Assembly (NCBI RefSeq): GCF_020554845.1
Contig: NZ_JAJCIA010000024.1
Location: 1 to 61,413 of the forward strand
Reading direction: 5' to 3'
Length of the DNA: 61,413 bases
Source of the DNA: Blautia faecis
GTDB taxonomy: Bacteria; Bacillota; Clostridia; Lachnospirales; Lachnospiraceae
In this document: piece by piece, positions 33,635-42,181 of the stretch
How the letters are laid out: the number at the start of each line of letters is the position of its first letter
Numbering within the stretch: position 1 is the first letter of the stretch
Program-made: the position numbers and the translations under genes
Notes under the pieces: generated by a model
Told to the model about the DNA's origin: nothing
Database searches by the model: none
The model's input: only the letters and a program-made list of their open reading frames with translations

Positions 33635-34627
33635 TTATCTTTCCTCTCGGAAGTAGGAAAGTCCCAGGCTTTCCGGAGGCTGATTCTCTTTTTTCTTTCG
33701 AAAGCTTACTACAACCAGTACGATAATGGTAACCACATAAGGAACCATCTGGATCAGGTCTGTGACATAACTTGCAACCTTGATTCCAAGAATACTTGGA
33801 AGGAACTGATACAACCAGTAGAGCATACCAAAAAGATACGCACCCCAGATACAGTTCAGAGGTTTCCATGTGGTAAATATAACCAGTGCAACAGCCAGCC
33901 AGCCAAGAGCCTCTATCTGTCCCGTTGTCGCCCAGATGCCCTGATTATAATCCAGAACGTAATATAATCCGCCGATTCCGGAAAGACCGGCACCAATACA
34001 GGTTGCCAGATATTTATATTTGGTTACATTGATTCCGGCTGCGTCTGCAGTTCCCGGATTTTCACCTACAGCCCGAAGATTCAGACCTACTCTTGTTTTG
34101 TTCAGCACATAATGCAGAACAACAGCAATAATGATTGCCGCATACACCAGAAAACCATAGGCAAAAACAGTTTTACTTAGAATTCCCAGCTTACTGGACA
34201 GGAATGGAATCTTCTTTGAAAAAGAAGCGTATGCCAGCGGTGCTGCAGTGTAGCTTGCACCATTTAAAATAAATACACCAAAGAAATTGGCAACACCCAT
34301 ACCAAATGTGGTAAGTGCAAGACCGGTTACATTCTGGTTTGCACGAAGGGTAATGGTAAGGAAGCTGAAAATCAGCCCTCCCAGCATGGAGGCTGCAATT
34401 GCTGCCACAAGCGCCAGGATCACGCATATCCACCCCTTTGGATCTGCTGAATTTTTCTCATAAAAATAGGAACTGGCGAAGCCAGCAAAGCCGCCAAGAT
34501 ACATAATTCCAGGAACACCAAGATTCAGGTTTCCTGATTTCTCAGTAGTGATCTCACCCATGGAACCAAACATGATAATTGTTCCAAATGGAATTGCCCT
34601 GATGATCCACGCAATCAGATTACTCAT
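33635..34627 (-). CDS. BMP-type ABC transporter permease (NupQ/YufQ-like)
   Basis: A 330-residue permease of the BPD_transp_2 fold (branched-chain amino acid/ribose superfamily) as found with BMP-family receptors for nucleosides. About nine hydrophobic segments. ATEKSGNLNLGVPGIMYLGGF near the N-terminus and GINVTKYKYLATCIGAGLSGIGG are typical of YufQ/NupQ. It starts one base after the stop of the partner permease and ends before a strong terminator, closing the operon. Substrate is inferred only from the family. Confidence 0.88.
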   Translation of the reverse strand: MSNLIAWIIRAIPFGTIIMFGSMGEITTEKSGNLNLGVPGIMYLGGFAGFASSYFYEKNSADPKGWICVILALVAAIAASMLGGLIFSFLTITLRANQNVTGLALTTFGMGVANFFGVFILNGASYTAAPLAYASFSKKIPFLSSKLGILSKTVFAYGFLVYAAIIIAVVLHYVLNKTRVGLNLRAVGENPGTADAAGINVTKYKYLATCIGAGLSGIGGLYYVLDYNQGIWATTGQIEALGWLAVALVIFTTWKPLNCIWGAYLFGMLYWLYQFLPSILGIKVASYVTDLIQMVPYVVTIIVLVVVSFRKKKENQPPESLGLSYFREER

Positions 34628-35725
34628 TTAGTGCACCTCCTTTTTGGAACCACGGAAAATCATTTTATAGTTGATGAAGAATTCACTTCCAAGAATAAAG
34701 AACAGAATCACACCTTCAATAATACTTGCCGCATAGTCATTCAGGCTGTATGCGGAAGCAATTTCAGCTGCTCCCTTTGACAGAAAGATCAGCAGGAAGG
34801 AAATCAGTGCCATGTAAAAAGTATTGAATTTTGCAAGCCATGCAACAATGATGGCAGTAAATCCATTTCCGCCTGCAGATGTGGTGGAAATAGTCTGGTC
34901 TCTTCCTGCAACGATCAGGAAACCTACCAGACCACAGATAGCTCCGGAGATGATCATGGTACGGATTGTTACCCATTTAACATTAATTCCGGCATATCTT
35001 GCTGTGTTCTCAGACTCACCTACTACGGTAATCTCATAGCCCTGTTTGGAATATTTCAGATAAAAGAACATTACAAACATGAGAATCATTACAATGAGAA
35101 TGTTAATATTATATCTCTGTCCCATAAACTGCGGGAACCATCCAACCTGTGTAGACATGTTCAGCTTACCAAGGCTGGAAGCCTTTCCTCGAAGGATATT
35201 GGTCATGCATGCAACAATACTGGTTGCCACATAGTTCATCATCAGGGTAAAAAGTGTCTCATTTGTATTCCAGTATGCTTTGAATACTGCCGGAATAAAG
35301 CCCCAGAGGCCTCCGGCGATCACACTTGTAAGAAACATCACAAGAAAAAGAACCGGAGTCGGAAGGCTGGCACCACATTTTACCATAACCATAGCTGTGG
35401 CAAGACCTCCCATCAGCACCTGTCCCTCTGCGCCAATGTTCCAGAAGCGCATTTTAAACGCAGGAGCAAGGGCAATACCAATGCAGAGAAGGGTTACCAG
35501 ATCTCGCATTGCCCAGGAAAAACGGATGCTTGTCATAAAGGTACCATTTAACATAACACCATATACAGATAATGGATTCAGGCCTGTTACACTATAAATA
35601 AAAATCGCATCTACTACAAGCGCCAGAATAATGGCAGCCGCACGAACCCATACCTTGTACCCGAAGCTGCTTCTGTCACGCTTAATAATTCGGATCAAGG
35701 GTTCTTTAGTTTTTGCGTCACTCAT
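34628..35725 (-). CDS. BMP-type ABC transporter permease (NupP/YufP-like)
   Basis: A 365-residue permease of the same fold as its neighbour, with an additional N-terminal cytoplasmic stretch. FWNIGAEGQVLMGGLATAMVM and GNGFTAIIVAWLAKFNTFYMALISFLL are typical of the YufP/NupP subunit. It directly abuts both the ATPase gene and the second permease gene, so all are in one transcript. Confidence 0.88.
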   Translation of the reverse strand: MSDAKTKEPLIRIIKRDRSSFGYKVWVRAAAIILALVVDAIFIYSVTGLNPLSVYGVMLNGTFMTSIRFSWAMRDLVTLLCIGIALAPAFKMRFWNIGAEGQVLMGGLATAMVMVKCGASLPTPVLFLVMFLTSVIAGGLWGFIPAVFKAYWNTNETLFTLMMNYVATSIVACMTNILRGKASSLGKLNMSTQVGWFPQFMGQRYNINILIVMILMFVMFFYLKYSKQGYEITVVGESENTARYAGINVKWVTIRTMIISGAICGLVGFLIVAGRDQTISTTSAGGNGFTAIIVAWLAKFNTFYMALISFLLIFLSKGAAEIASAYSLNDYAASIIEGVILFFILGSEFFINYKMIFRGSKKEVH

Positions 35726-37258
35726 TTATTTTCCCTCCTTCCGAAGATTTGTCATAAGAAGTCCAACTTCTTCTTTCGTAGTCGTTCTGGCATCCAGAAT
35801 ACCATTCTCTTTACCGCCGCAAAGTACCAGAATACGGTCACACAGATCAATGAGAACGTCCAGATCCTCACCTACATAGACTACGGCAACTCCCTCTTTC
35901 TTCTCTTCATCCAGAAGATTATAGATGGTATAAGAGGTATTGATATCAAGGCCTCGCACTGCATAGGCAGTCATCAGTACAGTAGGTGCTTCTGCAATCT
36001 CACGGCCAACAAGAACCTTCTGTACATTTCCTCCGGAAAGACGGGATACCGGAGTATTCAGGCTTGGAGTCACAACTTCAAGCTCTTCCTTAACCTTCTC
36101 TGCCATTTTCTTCGGGGTACGCATATCTGTAAGCGGGGATGCGCCCTTTCCATAGCTTTTCAGAAGCATATTTCCGGTCATACCCATAGAACCTACAAGT
36201 CCCATACCCAGACGGTCTTCTGGCACAAATGCAAGGTGAACACCTGCATCACGGATTTTCTTCGGTGTTTTTCCAACCAGCTGAAGGGGCTGATTTTCTT
36301 TTCCTCTTTCGTAAAACTCAATACTGCTGCCCTGGCCTGTAATCTGAAGTCCGGCAATGGCTTCCAGAAGCTCTTTCTGTCCATTTCCGGAAATTCCGGC
36401 AATTCCCAGGATCTCACCGCCATAAACGTCAAAGCTTACATCATCCAGTACCTTAATGTCCTCCCGGTTATAAACGGTCAGATGGGAAACAGAAAGCCGC
36501 TTCACCGGATTTACAGGTGCGGAACGGGCAATATTCAGTTCCACCTTCTTGCCTACCATCATCTCTGTGAGAGAATTTTCAGTGGCCTCACAGGTATCTA
36601 CGGTACCTATGTACTCTCCTTTTCTCAGAATGGCAACGCGGTCGGAAATCTCCAGAACCTCGTGAAGCTTATGGGTAATAATGATAACTGATTTATTATC
36701 TGCCTTCATATTTCGGATAACCTCAAACAGACGGGCTGTCTCCTGAGGTGTCAGTACCGCTGTCGGCTCATCCAGAATCAGAATGTTTGCACCTCTGTAA
36801 AGAACCTTTACAATTTCCAGAGTCTGTTTCTGAGATACGCTCATCTCGTAAACCTTCTGATTCAGGTCCAGATCAAAGTGATACCTGTCACAGATAGCCT
36901 GTGCTTTTTTACGAACCTCTTTCAAATCAAATTTCTGCTTTTTATCAAGACCAAGTGCAATATTCTCAGTGGCACTAAAGACGTCGATCAGTTTAAAGTG
37001 CTGGTGAATCATACCGATTCCCAGATCATAGGCATCTTTTGGGGAACGGATCTCCACATGCTTTCCATCTACCAGAATCTCACCGGAATCTGGAAAGTAA
37101 ATGCCGGAGATCATATTCATCAAAGTGGTTTTTCCACTTCCGTTTTCTCCCAGGAGGGAGAGGATCTCACCTTTTCTTACATTAAGGTTTACATTTTTGT
37201 TGGCAACAACTTTTCCAAATGTTTTGGTAACATTTTTTAACTGAATGGCATATTCCAA
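35726..37258 (-). CDS. BMP-type ABC transporter ATPase (NupO/YufO-like, two domains)
   Basis: A 510-residue tandem ATPase. The first ABC domain has Walker A GENGSGKTT, signature VSQKQTLEIVKVL and Walker B LILDEPTAVLT. The second has a degenerate P-loop (GISGNGQKELL), the signature LSGGNVQKVLVGREI and VRGLD instead of a classic Walker B, as is normal for this family. I place the start at TTG 37256-37258, nine bases after GGGAGG. An upstream ATG in frame (37339) gives a 27-residue basic tail that looks spurious. Powers the two permeases downstream and uses the BMP receptor encoded upstream. Confidence 0.88.
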   Translation of the reverse strand: MEYAIQLKNVTKTFGKVVANKNVNLNVRKGEILSLLGENGSGKTTLMNMISGIYFPDSGEILVDGKHVEIRSPKDAYDLGIGMIHQHFKLIDVFSATENIALGLDKKQKFDLKEVRKKAQAICDRYHFDLDLNQKVYEMSVSQKQTLEIVKVLYRGANILILDEPTAVLTPQETARLFEVIRNMKADNKSVIIITHKLHEVLEISDRVAILRKGEYIGTVDTCEATENSLTEMMVGKKVELNIARSAPVNPVKRLSVSHLTVYNREDIKVLDDVSFDVYGGEILGIAGISGNGQKELLEAIAGLQITGQGSSIEFYERGKENQPLQLVGKTPKKIRDAGVHLAFVPEDRLGMGLVGSMGMTGNMLLKSYGKGASPLTDMRTPKKMAEKVKEELEVVTPSLNTPVSRLSGGNVQKVLVGREIAEAPTVLMTAYAVRGLDINTSYTIYNLLDEEKKEGVAVVYVGEDLDVLIDLCDRILVLCGGKENGILDARTTTKEEVGLLMTNLRKEGK

Positions 37259-37381
37259 AGTGTTGTGCCTCCCTTCCCGTTTTATAATCAAGGCAAAACA
37301 AGCTCTTCTGGTTTTGCCTATCTTTGAAGCGTTCGCCAAAATCCCACATCCGCGTGGATTTTAACTTTCCCGCTTACGAAA

Positions 37382-37414
37382 CAAAAGGGAAGCCTTTTTA
37401 CAGCTCCCCTTTTG
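37382..37414 (-). terminator. Intercistronic hairpin between BMP receptor and ATPase genes
   Basis: CAAAAGGGAAGC on the left pairs with GCTCCCCTTTTG on the right, with one imperfect position, around a short loop. In minus orientation TTTTGTTTCG follows. It probably lowers expression of the ATPase and permeases relative to the receptor. Confidence 0.6.
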
Positions 37415-37433
37415 GATTTCATGTAATTCGATA

Positions 37434-37507
37434 ACTGTTCAGGTTTCTTCCCAGCTACCTGCTCCGCGATGCACAGAAATCATGCTTCGCAGGATTTCGC
37501 ATTACTG
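37434..37507. repeat. Degenerate repeat with shared 20-mer
   Basis: Contains CGCGATGCACAGAAATCATG (37465-37484), identical to the last 20 bases of the window (61394-61413). Here it is preceded by a loose GATAACTGTTCAG palindrome arm and followed by GCTTCGCAGGATTTCGCATT. It lies immediately after the BMP receptor stop. Confidence 0.55.
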
Positions 37508-37508
37508 C

Positions 37509-38813
37509 TTATTCAACAGCGTCTGCGTCCTCTGTGATTCCATCAATACGAAGTGTAAAGTATGGAGCGCTTCTGAATGTGGACTCTGCAAAATGTCCAT
37601 CCACGATTGCCTCAACAGTCTCGCCCTGATATACAACAGTTGCTGGATCAGTTGTGTAATCCATGAAGGAAAGGTCAACCGGTGCAGAGGTAACTTCCTC
37701 ACCGCCTACAGTAAATGTAGAGGTATCAAATACCTGAAGAGAACCGTCTTTCAGTTTGCCCTCGATGTCAGCAACGTAGTCTGCAGTTCCTTCTGCACAG
37801 GACTCACCAAGTTCTGTGATTCCTACTGCATCGTCATTATATCCTGCGGACCAGTCCTGCTCAAGGTCACCACCGCCCATTACGGTTGCAATTGCATGTT
37901 TGTAGTATACTGCCCAGTTATTGGTAGCAGAGGTAAGTGCTGCTGTAGGAGCAGTCTCAAGCATATCAATATTGTAGCCTACAGAGTAGCAGATCTTGCC
38001 ATCATCGTGAAGCTTCTGTGTAGCTGCAGGAGCACCTGTAGAGTCTGCATGCTGTCCGATGATCACACAGCCGTTTGCAATAAGTGCCTCAGCTGCTGCA
38101 CCCTCTTTGTCAATATCGAACCAGGAGTTTGTGTACTTAACTTCCATTACAGCGTTCGGAACAACGCTCTTAATACCAAGGTAGAATGCAGTATAACCAG
38201 AAACAACCTCAGCGTAGCTGAATGCTCCAACATAGCCAACCTTTACATTACCGTCTGCATCAAAGCTGTCTGGCTGTGTCTCGGTGGTAAGAGTGCCATC
38301 TTCAAGAATCTCTTTCAGCTTCAGACCAGCTACAACACCGGATACATAGCGGGATTCATAGATGTTAGTGAATGCATTCTTGAAATTCTCGCATCCACTG
38401 ATTGCTGCAAAATCGCCTGTCATGGAAACGAATGTTACATCCGGGTATTCCTGAGCAGCCTGTACCAGATAGGTCTGATGTCCATAGCTGTTACCGATTA
38501 CCAGAGAGCATCCCTGTCCAACAAGGTCGATTGCTGCATCATAGCAACTGGAGTCTTCCGGAACTTTGTATTTCCAGATGATCTGGCTCTCGTCAAGACC
38601 AAGCTCTGCAGCAGCTTCCTTGACACCGGCGATATGAGCTGCAGAATATCCTTCTGTCTCATCACCTACAAGAATAACTCCCATCTTGAAGTTCGGATCA
38701 GCTTCAACGCTGTCCTCGTCAGCGGCATAAACAACAGAAGCGAAGGCGGTCATTGTAAGCACCATCACTGCTGCAAGAAGAAGGCTGACTACTTTTTTAC
38801 ACATTTTTTTCAT
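37509..38813 (-). CDS. BMP family substrate-binding protein (nucleoside-type)
   Basis: A 434-residue receptor of the BMP/PnrA family, which binds purine nucleosides or similar ligands. N-terminal signal MKKMCKKVVSLLLAAVMVLTMTAFASVVYA; its only early cysteine (C5) is before the hydrophobic core, so it is not a lipobox. Family features include FKMGVILVGDETEGYSAAHIAGVKEA, PDVTFVSMTGDF, YVSGVVAGLKL and VIIGQHADSTGAP. It is the first ABC gene of the cluster, downstream of an AraC regulator. GGAGG lies seven bases before the ATG. The ligand is not certain. Confidence 0.9.
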   Translation of the reverse strand: MKKMCKKVVSLLLAAVMVLTMTAFASVVYAADEDSVEADPNFKMGVILVGDETEGYSAAHIAGVKEAAAELGLDESQIIWKYKVPEDSSCYDAAIDLVGQGCSLVIGNSYGHQTYLVQAAQEYPDVTFVSMTGDFAAISGCENFKNAFTNIYESRYVSGVVAGLKLKEILEDGTLTTETQPDSFDADGNVKVGYVGAFSYAEVVSGYTAFYLGIKSVVPNAVMEVKYTNSWFDIDKEGAAAEALIANGCVIIGQHADSTGAPAATQKLHDDGKICYSVGYNIDMLETAPTAALTSATNNWAVYYKHAIATVMGGGDLEQDWSAGYNDDAVGITELGESCAEGTADYVADIEGKLKDGSLQVFDTSTFTVGGEEVTSAPVDLSFMDYTTDPATVVYQGETVEAIVDGHFAESTFRSAPYFTLRIDGITEDADAVE

Positions 38814-38990
38814 TTTACTTCCTCCTTGATATTTTATTTGCCTGAGACTTTTCCCCTCTATGTAAGAAAAATCTTAAACATTACAATTATTTTATTTTTT
38901 TTCTAATTAAATGTCAACCATTTATATATAATTCAAAAAATATTTTTGAACAAATGATAATTTTTTTGTAAACATATTTTTACGCGTTCT

Positions 38991-39974
38991 TCATAATCTT
39001 ACTTTATCATTTTTCTTATTAGCCACGCGGAAAGCTCTTGGCGTTACCCCATATCTTTCCTTGAATACACGGTGAAAATAACTGTTGTTTTCATAGCCCA
39101 CTGCTGCAATGATATCGCTGATGGGAAGGTCTGTATCACACATCAGTTCCACAGCTTTACTAAGACGTTTCCGCTGAAGTAGCTCCTTAAAATTAAAGCC
39201 TGTTGTTTTTTTTATCATTTTGCTTAATACATGCATGGGAAGGTGAAGCATATCGCATAGCTCAGTCAAGGTGGCCGTGCGGTATTTCTGCTCAATATAA
39301 TCCAGAGTAGTCATGGATATCATGTTCTCGTACTGATTTGGAAGGCGCATTTCCACATACTGTACAGAGTCCATAAGGTAAAGAAAAATAAGTCCCATGG
39401 TAGTCTGATTGATTTTGTTCTGGTTGCCTCTTCCTGTTACAAGGGAATAAATAATATTTTCCAGAAGATTCTGGATCTGCAGCACCTCAGATACCTTAAA
39501 ATGAAGATATTCTCCCTGCTGGTTATCCCGGCGCAGTACATTCACCAGAAAATCTGCCAGAACATTATTATTTCCTGCCATTGAATATGCCACATCAAAA
39601 AACTCCGGCAATACCATAAAATTTATGGCAATGTCATTCCTGCCAGCTGCAAGAATCTCATGATGGGTAAACTGATTCAGAAAAAGCAGTTCCCCTTTTC
39701 GCACAATAACCTGTTTGCCATCTATAACATTAGTAAGAGTTCCCTCGCATACGTAGAGTACTTCCACATAATTATGGCGGTGAAGGGGGAAATGAACAAA
39801 CCTGGTATGGGTGCGGATTGCGATCAGCTTCCCTTCCTCCAGCATCTTATTGCTGTCAATTGTAAAATCGCTTCCAGACGTGTAAAGATCCCTGTCCACT
39901 TCTGCTTCTCCGTTCAGGATCCTTCTCTCTTCTTCTGTAATTTCACGAAGCTGCTCCAAGAGTTCTCTCTGCAC
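38991..39974 (-). CDS. AraC family transcriptional regulator (cupin N-terminal)
   Basis: 327 residues from the preferred GTG at 39972-39974, which has AGGGGGT eight bases upstream. In-frame ATGs at 39995 and 40022 have poor ribosome sites. The N-terminal half has an AraC-binding cupin (HFPLHRHNYVEVLYVCEGTL, then GELLFLNQFTHHEI). The C-terminal AraC DNA-binding domain has two helix-turn-helix units (TLTELCDMLHLPMHVLSKMIKKTTG and ISDIIAAVGYENNSYFHRVFKERYGVTPRAFR). It lies between the GH42 gene and the BMP receptor, all on one strand, so the target could be either. Confidence 0.88.
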   Translation of the reverse strand: MQRELLEQLREITEEERRILNGEAEVDRDLYTSGSDFTIDSNKMLEEGKLIAIRTHTRFVHFPLHRHNYVEVLYVCEGTLTNVIDGKQVIVRKGELLFLNQFTHHEILAAGRNDIAINFMVLPEFFDVAYSMAGNNNVLADFLVNVLRRDNQQGEYLHFKVSEVLQIQNLLENIIYSLVTGRGNQNKINQTTMGLIFLYLMDSVQYVEMRLPNQYENMISMTTLDYIEQKYRTATLTELCDMLHLPMHVLSKMIKKTTGFNFKELLQRKRLSKAVELMCDTDLPISDIIAAVGYENNSYFHRVFKERYGVTPRAFRVANKKNDKVRL

Positions 39975-40022
39975 TACACATACCCCCTGCTGCATGATTT
40001 CTGTTTTTCTAATTATATACAC

Positions 40023-40066
40023 AAAAAGAAGTTAGTGTCAAAAGCTCTTTTCACACTAACTTCTTC
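40023..40066 (-). terminator. Terminator after the GH42 gene
   Basis: AGAAGTTAGTGT and ACACTAACTTCT form a perfect 12-bp stem around a loop of about 14 bases. On the minus strand TTTTTGTG follows. It ends the beta-galactosidase unit. Confidence 0.85.
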
Positions 40067-40081
40067 CTCTATTTTTAATCT

Positions 40082-42106
40082 CTATTTTTTCTTTTTCAGG
40101 ACCCTTGTTGCCAGCGGCTGCATAATCTCATCCGCTGCGCCGTAGATCACTTCATATTCTGCCGGAACCGGAACTGCCTTGGTTTCTCTTGCATAGTTCT
40201 GGATAAACAGATATTCATTTTCCTGATTTTCACGTAAGGTGACAGAAACCTCTGCCGGTACGAATCCCAGCGGTGCCTGAATGCCAGCTTCCTTTGCTGC
40301 CTTTCCGTAGAAATCACTGTAGAAAGCCTGTTCCATATCTGCGCCAACGTAATATACGTGACCTTTTCCATATGATTTATGTGTCACTACAGGAGTTCCT
40401 GCATAGAAGTCATCGCCATAGCGCATAAGCACTTCTGCGTCAGAAACCTTTACCAGCTCACACAGGTTCTTGCAAGTATAGATGCCGCTGATTTCCAGAT
40501 GATTGCCTGGTTCCGAAATTCCATGGTTCTCTTCCCAGTCATAAAGAGCATCAATCTCCGTAGTACGAAGACCGGCTGCCTCCATAAGCCCGTATGGTGT
40601 ACCTCCAAGGAAGCACTTGTCTGTGCCATCCACAAGACCGGTCCAGTAAGTGATCACCAGGGTTCCGCCATTTTCTGCATATGCTCTTAATTTTTCTTCG
40701 TATCCATCTTTGAACATATAAGCCATTGGCGCTGCCACAATCTTATAGCCGGAAAGCTCATGCTCCATGGAGATCACATCCACATTCAGTCCCTGTTCAC
40801 GCAGGGCGCGGTACTGCTTCTGCACCGCTTCTGTGTAGAACATGTTCTCATTCCGCGGTCCCTGTGCATCCTGGATTGCCCAGTTATTTTCTCTGTCATA
40901 AAGGACTGCTGCCGGAGACTTCATCTGGCTGCCGCAGACTTCCTTCAGTGCCTCCAGTGCCTCTCCAACCTCTGTCACTTCTTTAAACACACGGGTATCC
41001 TCTCCGCCATAGTGGTCGATCACTGCACCGTGGAATTTCTCAGAAGCCCCCTGGCTCTGATGCAGCTGAAAGTATAAAACGCTGTCGGAGCCGTGAGCCA
41101 CTGCCTGAAGAGAGGAAGCCAGCATCATTCCCGGCTTTTTCAGCTTATTGATGGGCTTCCAGTTTGTGGCAGATGGGCAGGACTCCATGAGAAGGAATGG
41201 CTGATTCTTAATGCTCCTCATCAGATCATGCTGCATACCTGCGTCAATGGCAGTAAAAAATTCCTCTTTCTTATGCCAGCTTGGATAGTTGTCCCAGGAT
41301 ACCACATCCAGAACATCGCGAAACTTCTTGTAATCAAGACCATTGTAATCATACATCAGATTGGCTGTTACCGGCAGTTCAGAACCGCCTTCACGGATTG
41401 CAGCAACCTCTCCTTTGATAAAATCAATGGTGCGGTCAGTAACGAACCGGTTCCAGTCAAGCTTCAATGCATGAAGCTCGTTCTCCCCCTTTGGGGATGG
41501 GGCTTCAATCTGATCGAAGCTATTGTAAATGTGGCTCCAGAATGTGGTGCACCAGCTGGAATTCAGCTTCTCAATGGTTCCATATTTCTCCTTCAGCCAT
41601 TCCCGGAATTTCTGCTGGCAAAGAGGGCAATAGCATTCTCCGCCAAACTCATTGGAAATGTGCCACAGAATCACACCAGGATGACTGCCCAGTCTCTGGG
41701 AAAGCAGCTTGTCCAAATCATGGACCTTCTGACGATATACCGGAGAGGTATAGCAGTGATTATGTCTGCCTCCGAAAAATCTTCTGGTGCGGTCCGGATC
41801 CATGCGAAGGACCTCCGGATACTTATCGGCCATCCACTTTGGCCTTGCGCCTGACGGTGTTGCCAGAATCGTGGAAATTCCCTCTTTATATAAATTGTCA
41901 ATAATCTCTTCCAGCCAGCCCAAATTGTACTTTCCTTCTTCTGGTTCCAGTACTGCCCAGGAAAAGATTCCTACAGATACTGTATTAATATGGGCTTTTT
42001 TGAAATATTCAATGTCTTTTTTCAGAATGTCCGGGCGGTCAAGCCACTGCTCCGGATTGTAGTCACCACCATGCAGCATACGGCCATATTCTATTTTTTT
42101 TGCCAT
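40082..42106 (-). CDS. GH42 beta-galactosidase
   Basis: Retaining beta-galactosidase of glycoside hydrolase family 42, 674 residues, no signal peptide, so cytoplasmic. Acid/base E153 in SNEFGGECYC, nucleophile E308 in LLMESCPSATNW. C118, C158, C160 and C163 match the family zinc-site cysteines. The C-terminal trimerisation and beta domains are complete. GH42 enzymes often act on galactooligosaccharides. It follows the GH2 gene on the same strand, separated by 75 bases carrying a repeat, so the two may form one unit fed by the adjacent sugar importer. Confidence 0.93.
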   Translation of the reverse strand: MAKKIEYGRMLHGGDYNPEQWLDRPDILKKDIEYFKKAHINTVSVGIFSWAVLEPEEGKYNLGWLEEIIDNLYKEGISTILATPSGARPKWMADKYPEVLRMDPDRTRRFFGGRHNHCYTSPVYRQKVHDLDKLLSQRLGSHPGVILWHISNEFGGECYCPLCQQKFREWLKEKYGTIEKLNSSWCTTFWSHIYNSFDQIEAPSPKGENELHALKLDWNRFVTDRTIDFIKGEVAAIREGGSELPVTANLMYDYNGLDYKKFRDVLDVVSWDNYPSWHKKEEFFTAIDAGMQHDLMRSIKNQPFLLMESCPSATNWKPINKLKKPGMMLASSLQAVAHGSDSVLYFQLHQSQGASEKFHGAVIDHYGGEDTRVFKEVTEVGEALEALKEVCGSQMKSPAAVLYDRENNWAIQDAQGPRNENMFYTEAVQKQYRALREQGLNVDVISMEHELSGYKIVAAPMAYMFKDGYEEKLRAYAENGGTLVITYWTGLVDGTDKCFLGGTPYGLMEAAGLRTTEIDALYDWEENHGISEPGNHLEISGIYTCKNLCELVKVSDAEVLMRYGDDFYAGTPVVTHKSYGKGHVYYVGADMEQAFYSDFYGKAAKEAGIQAPLGFVPAEVSVTLRENQENEYLFIQNYARETKAVPVPAEYEVIYGAADEIMQPLATRVLKKKK

Positions 42107-42144
42107 CTCAATCTCCTTTTTGTTGCCATGATAAGAGTATTTTT

Positions 42145-42171
42145 GTTACTGGCCACGGAGTGAGCAGTAAC
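42145..42171. repeat. 27-bp GTTACTG palindromic repeat variant
   Basis: GTTACTGGCCAC, GGAG, then TGAGCAGTAAC; it has the same length and ends as the copy at 11488-11514 when reverse-complemented, with four differences. It lies between the GH2 and GH42 genes. Confidence 0.65.
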
Positions 42172-42181
42172 GTATTTTTTC

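Noticed and set aside
37482..38906. 474-codon plus-strand frame opposite the BMP receptor gene
   Set aside because: Rich in cysteine and isoleucine, exactly antisense to a well-supported gene; a shadow of its codon usage.
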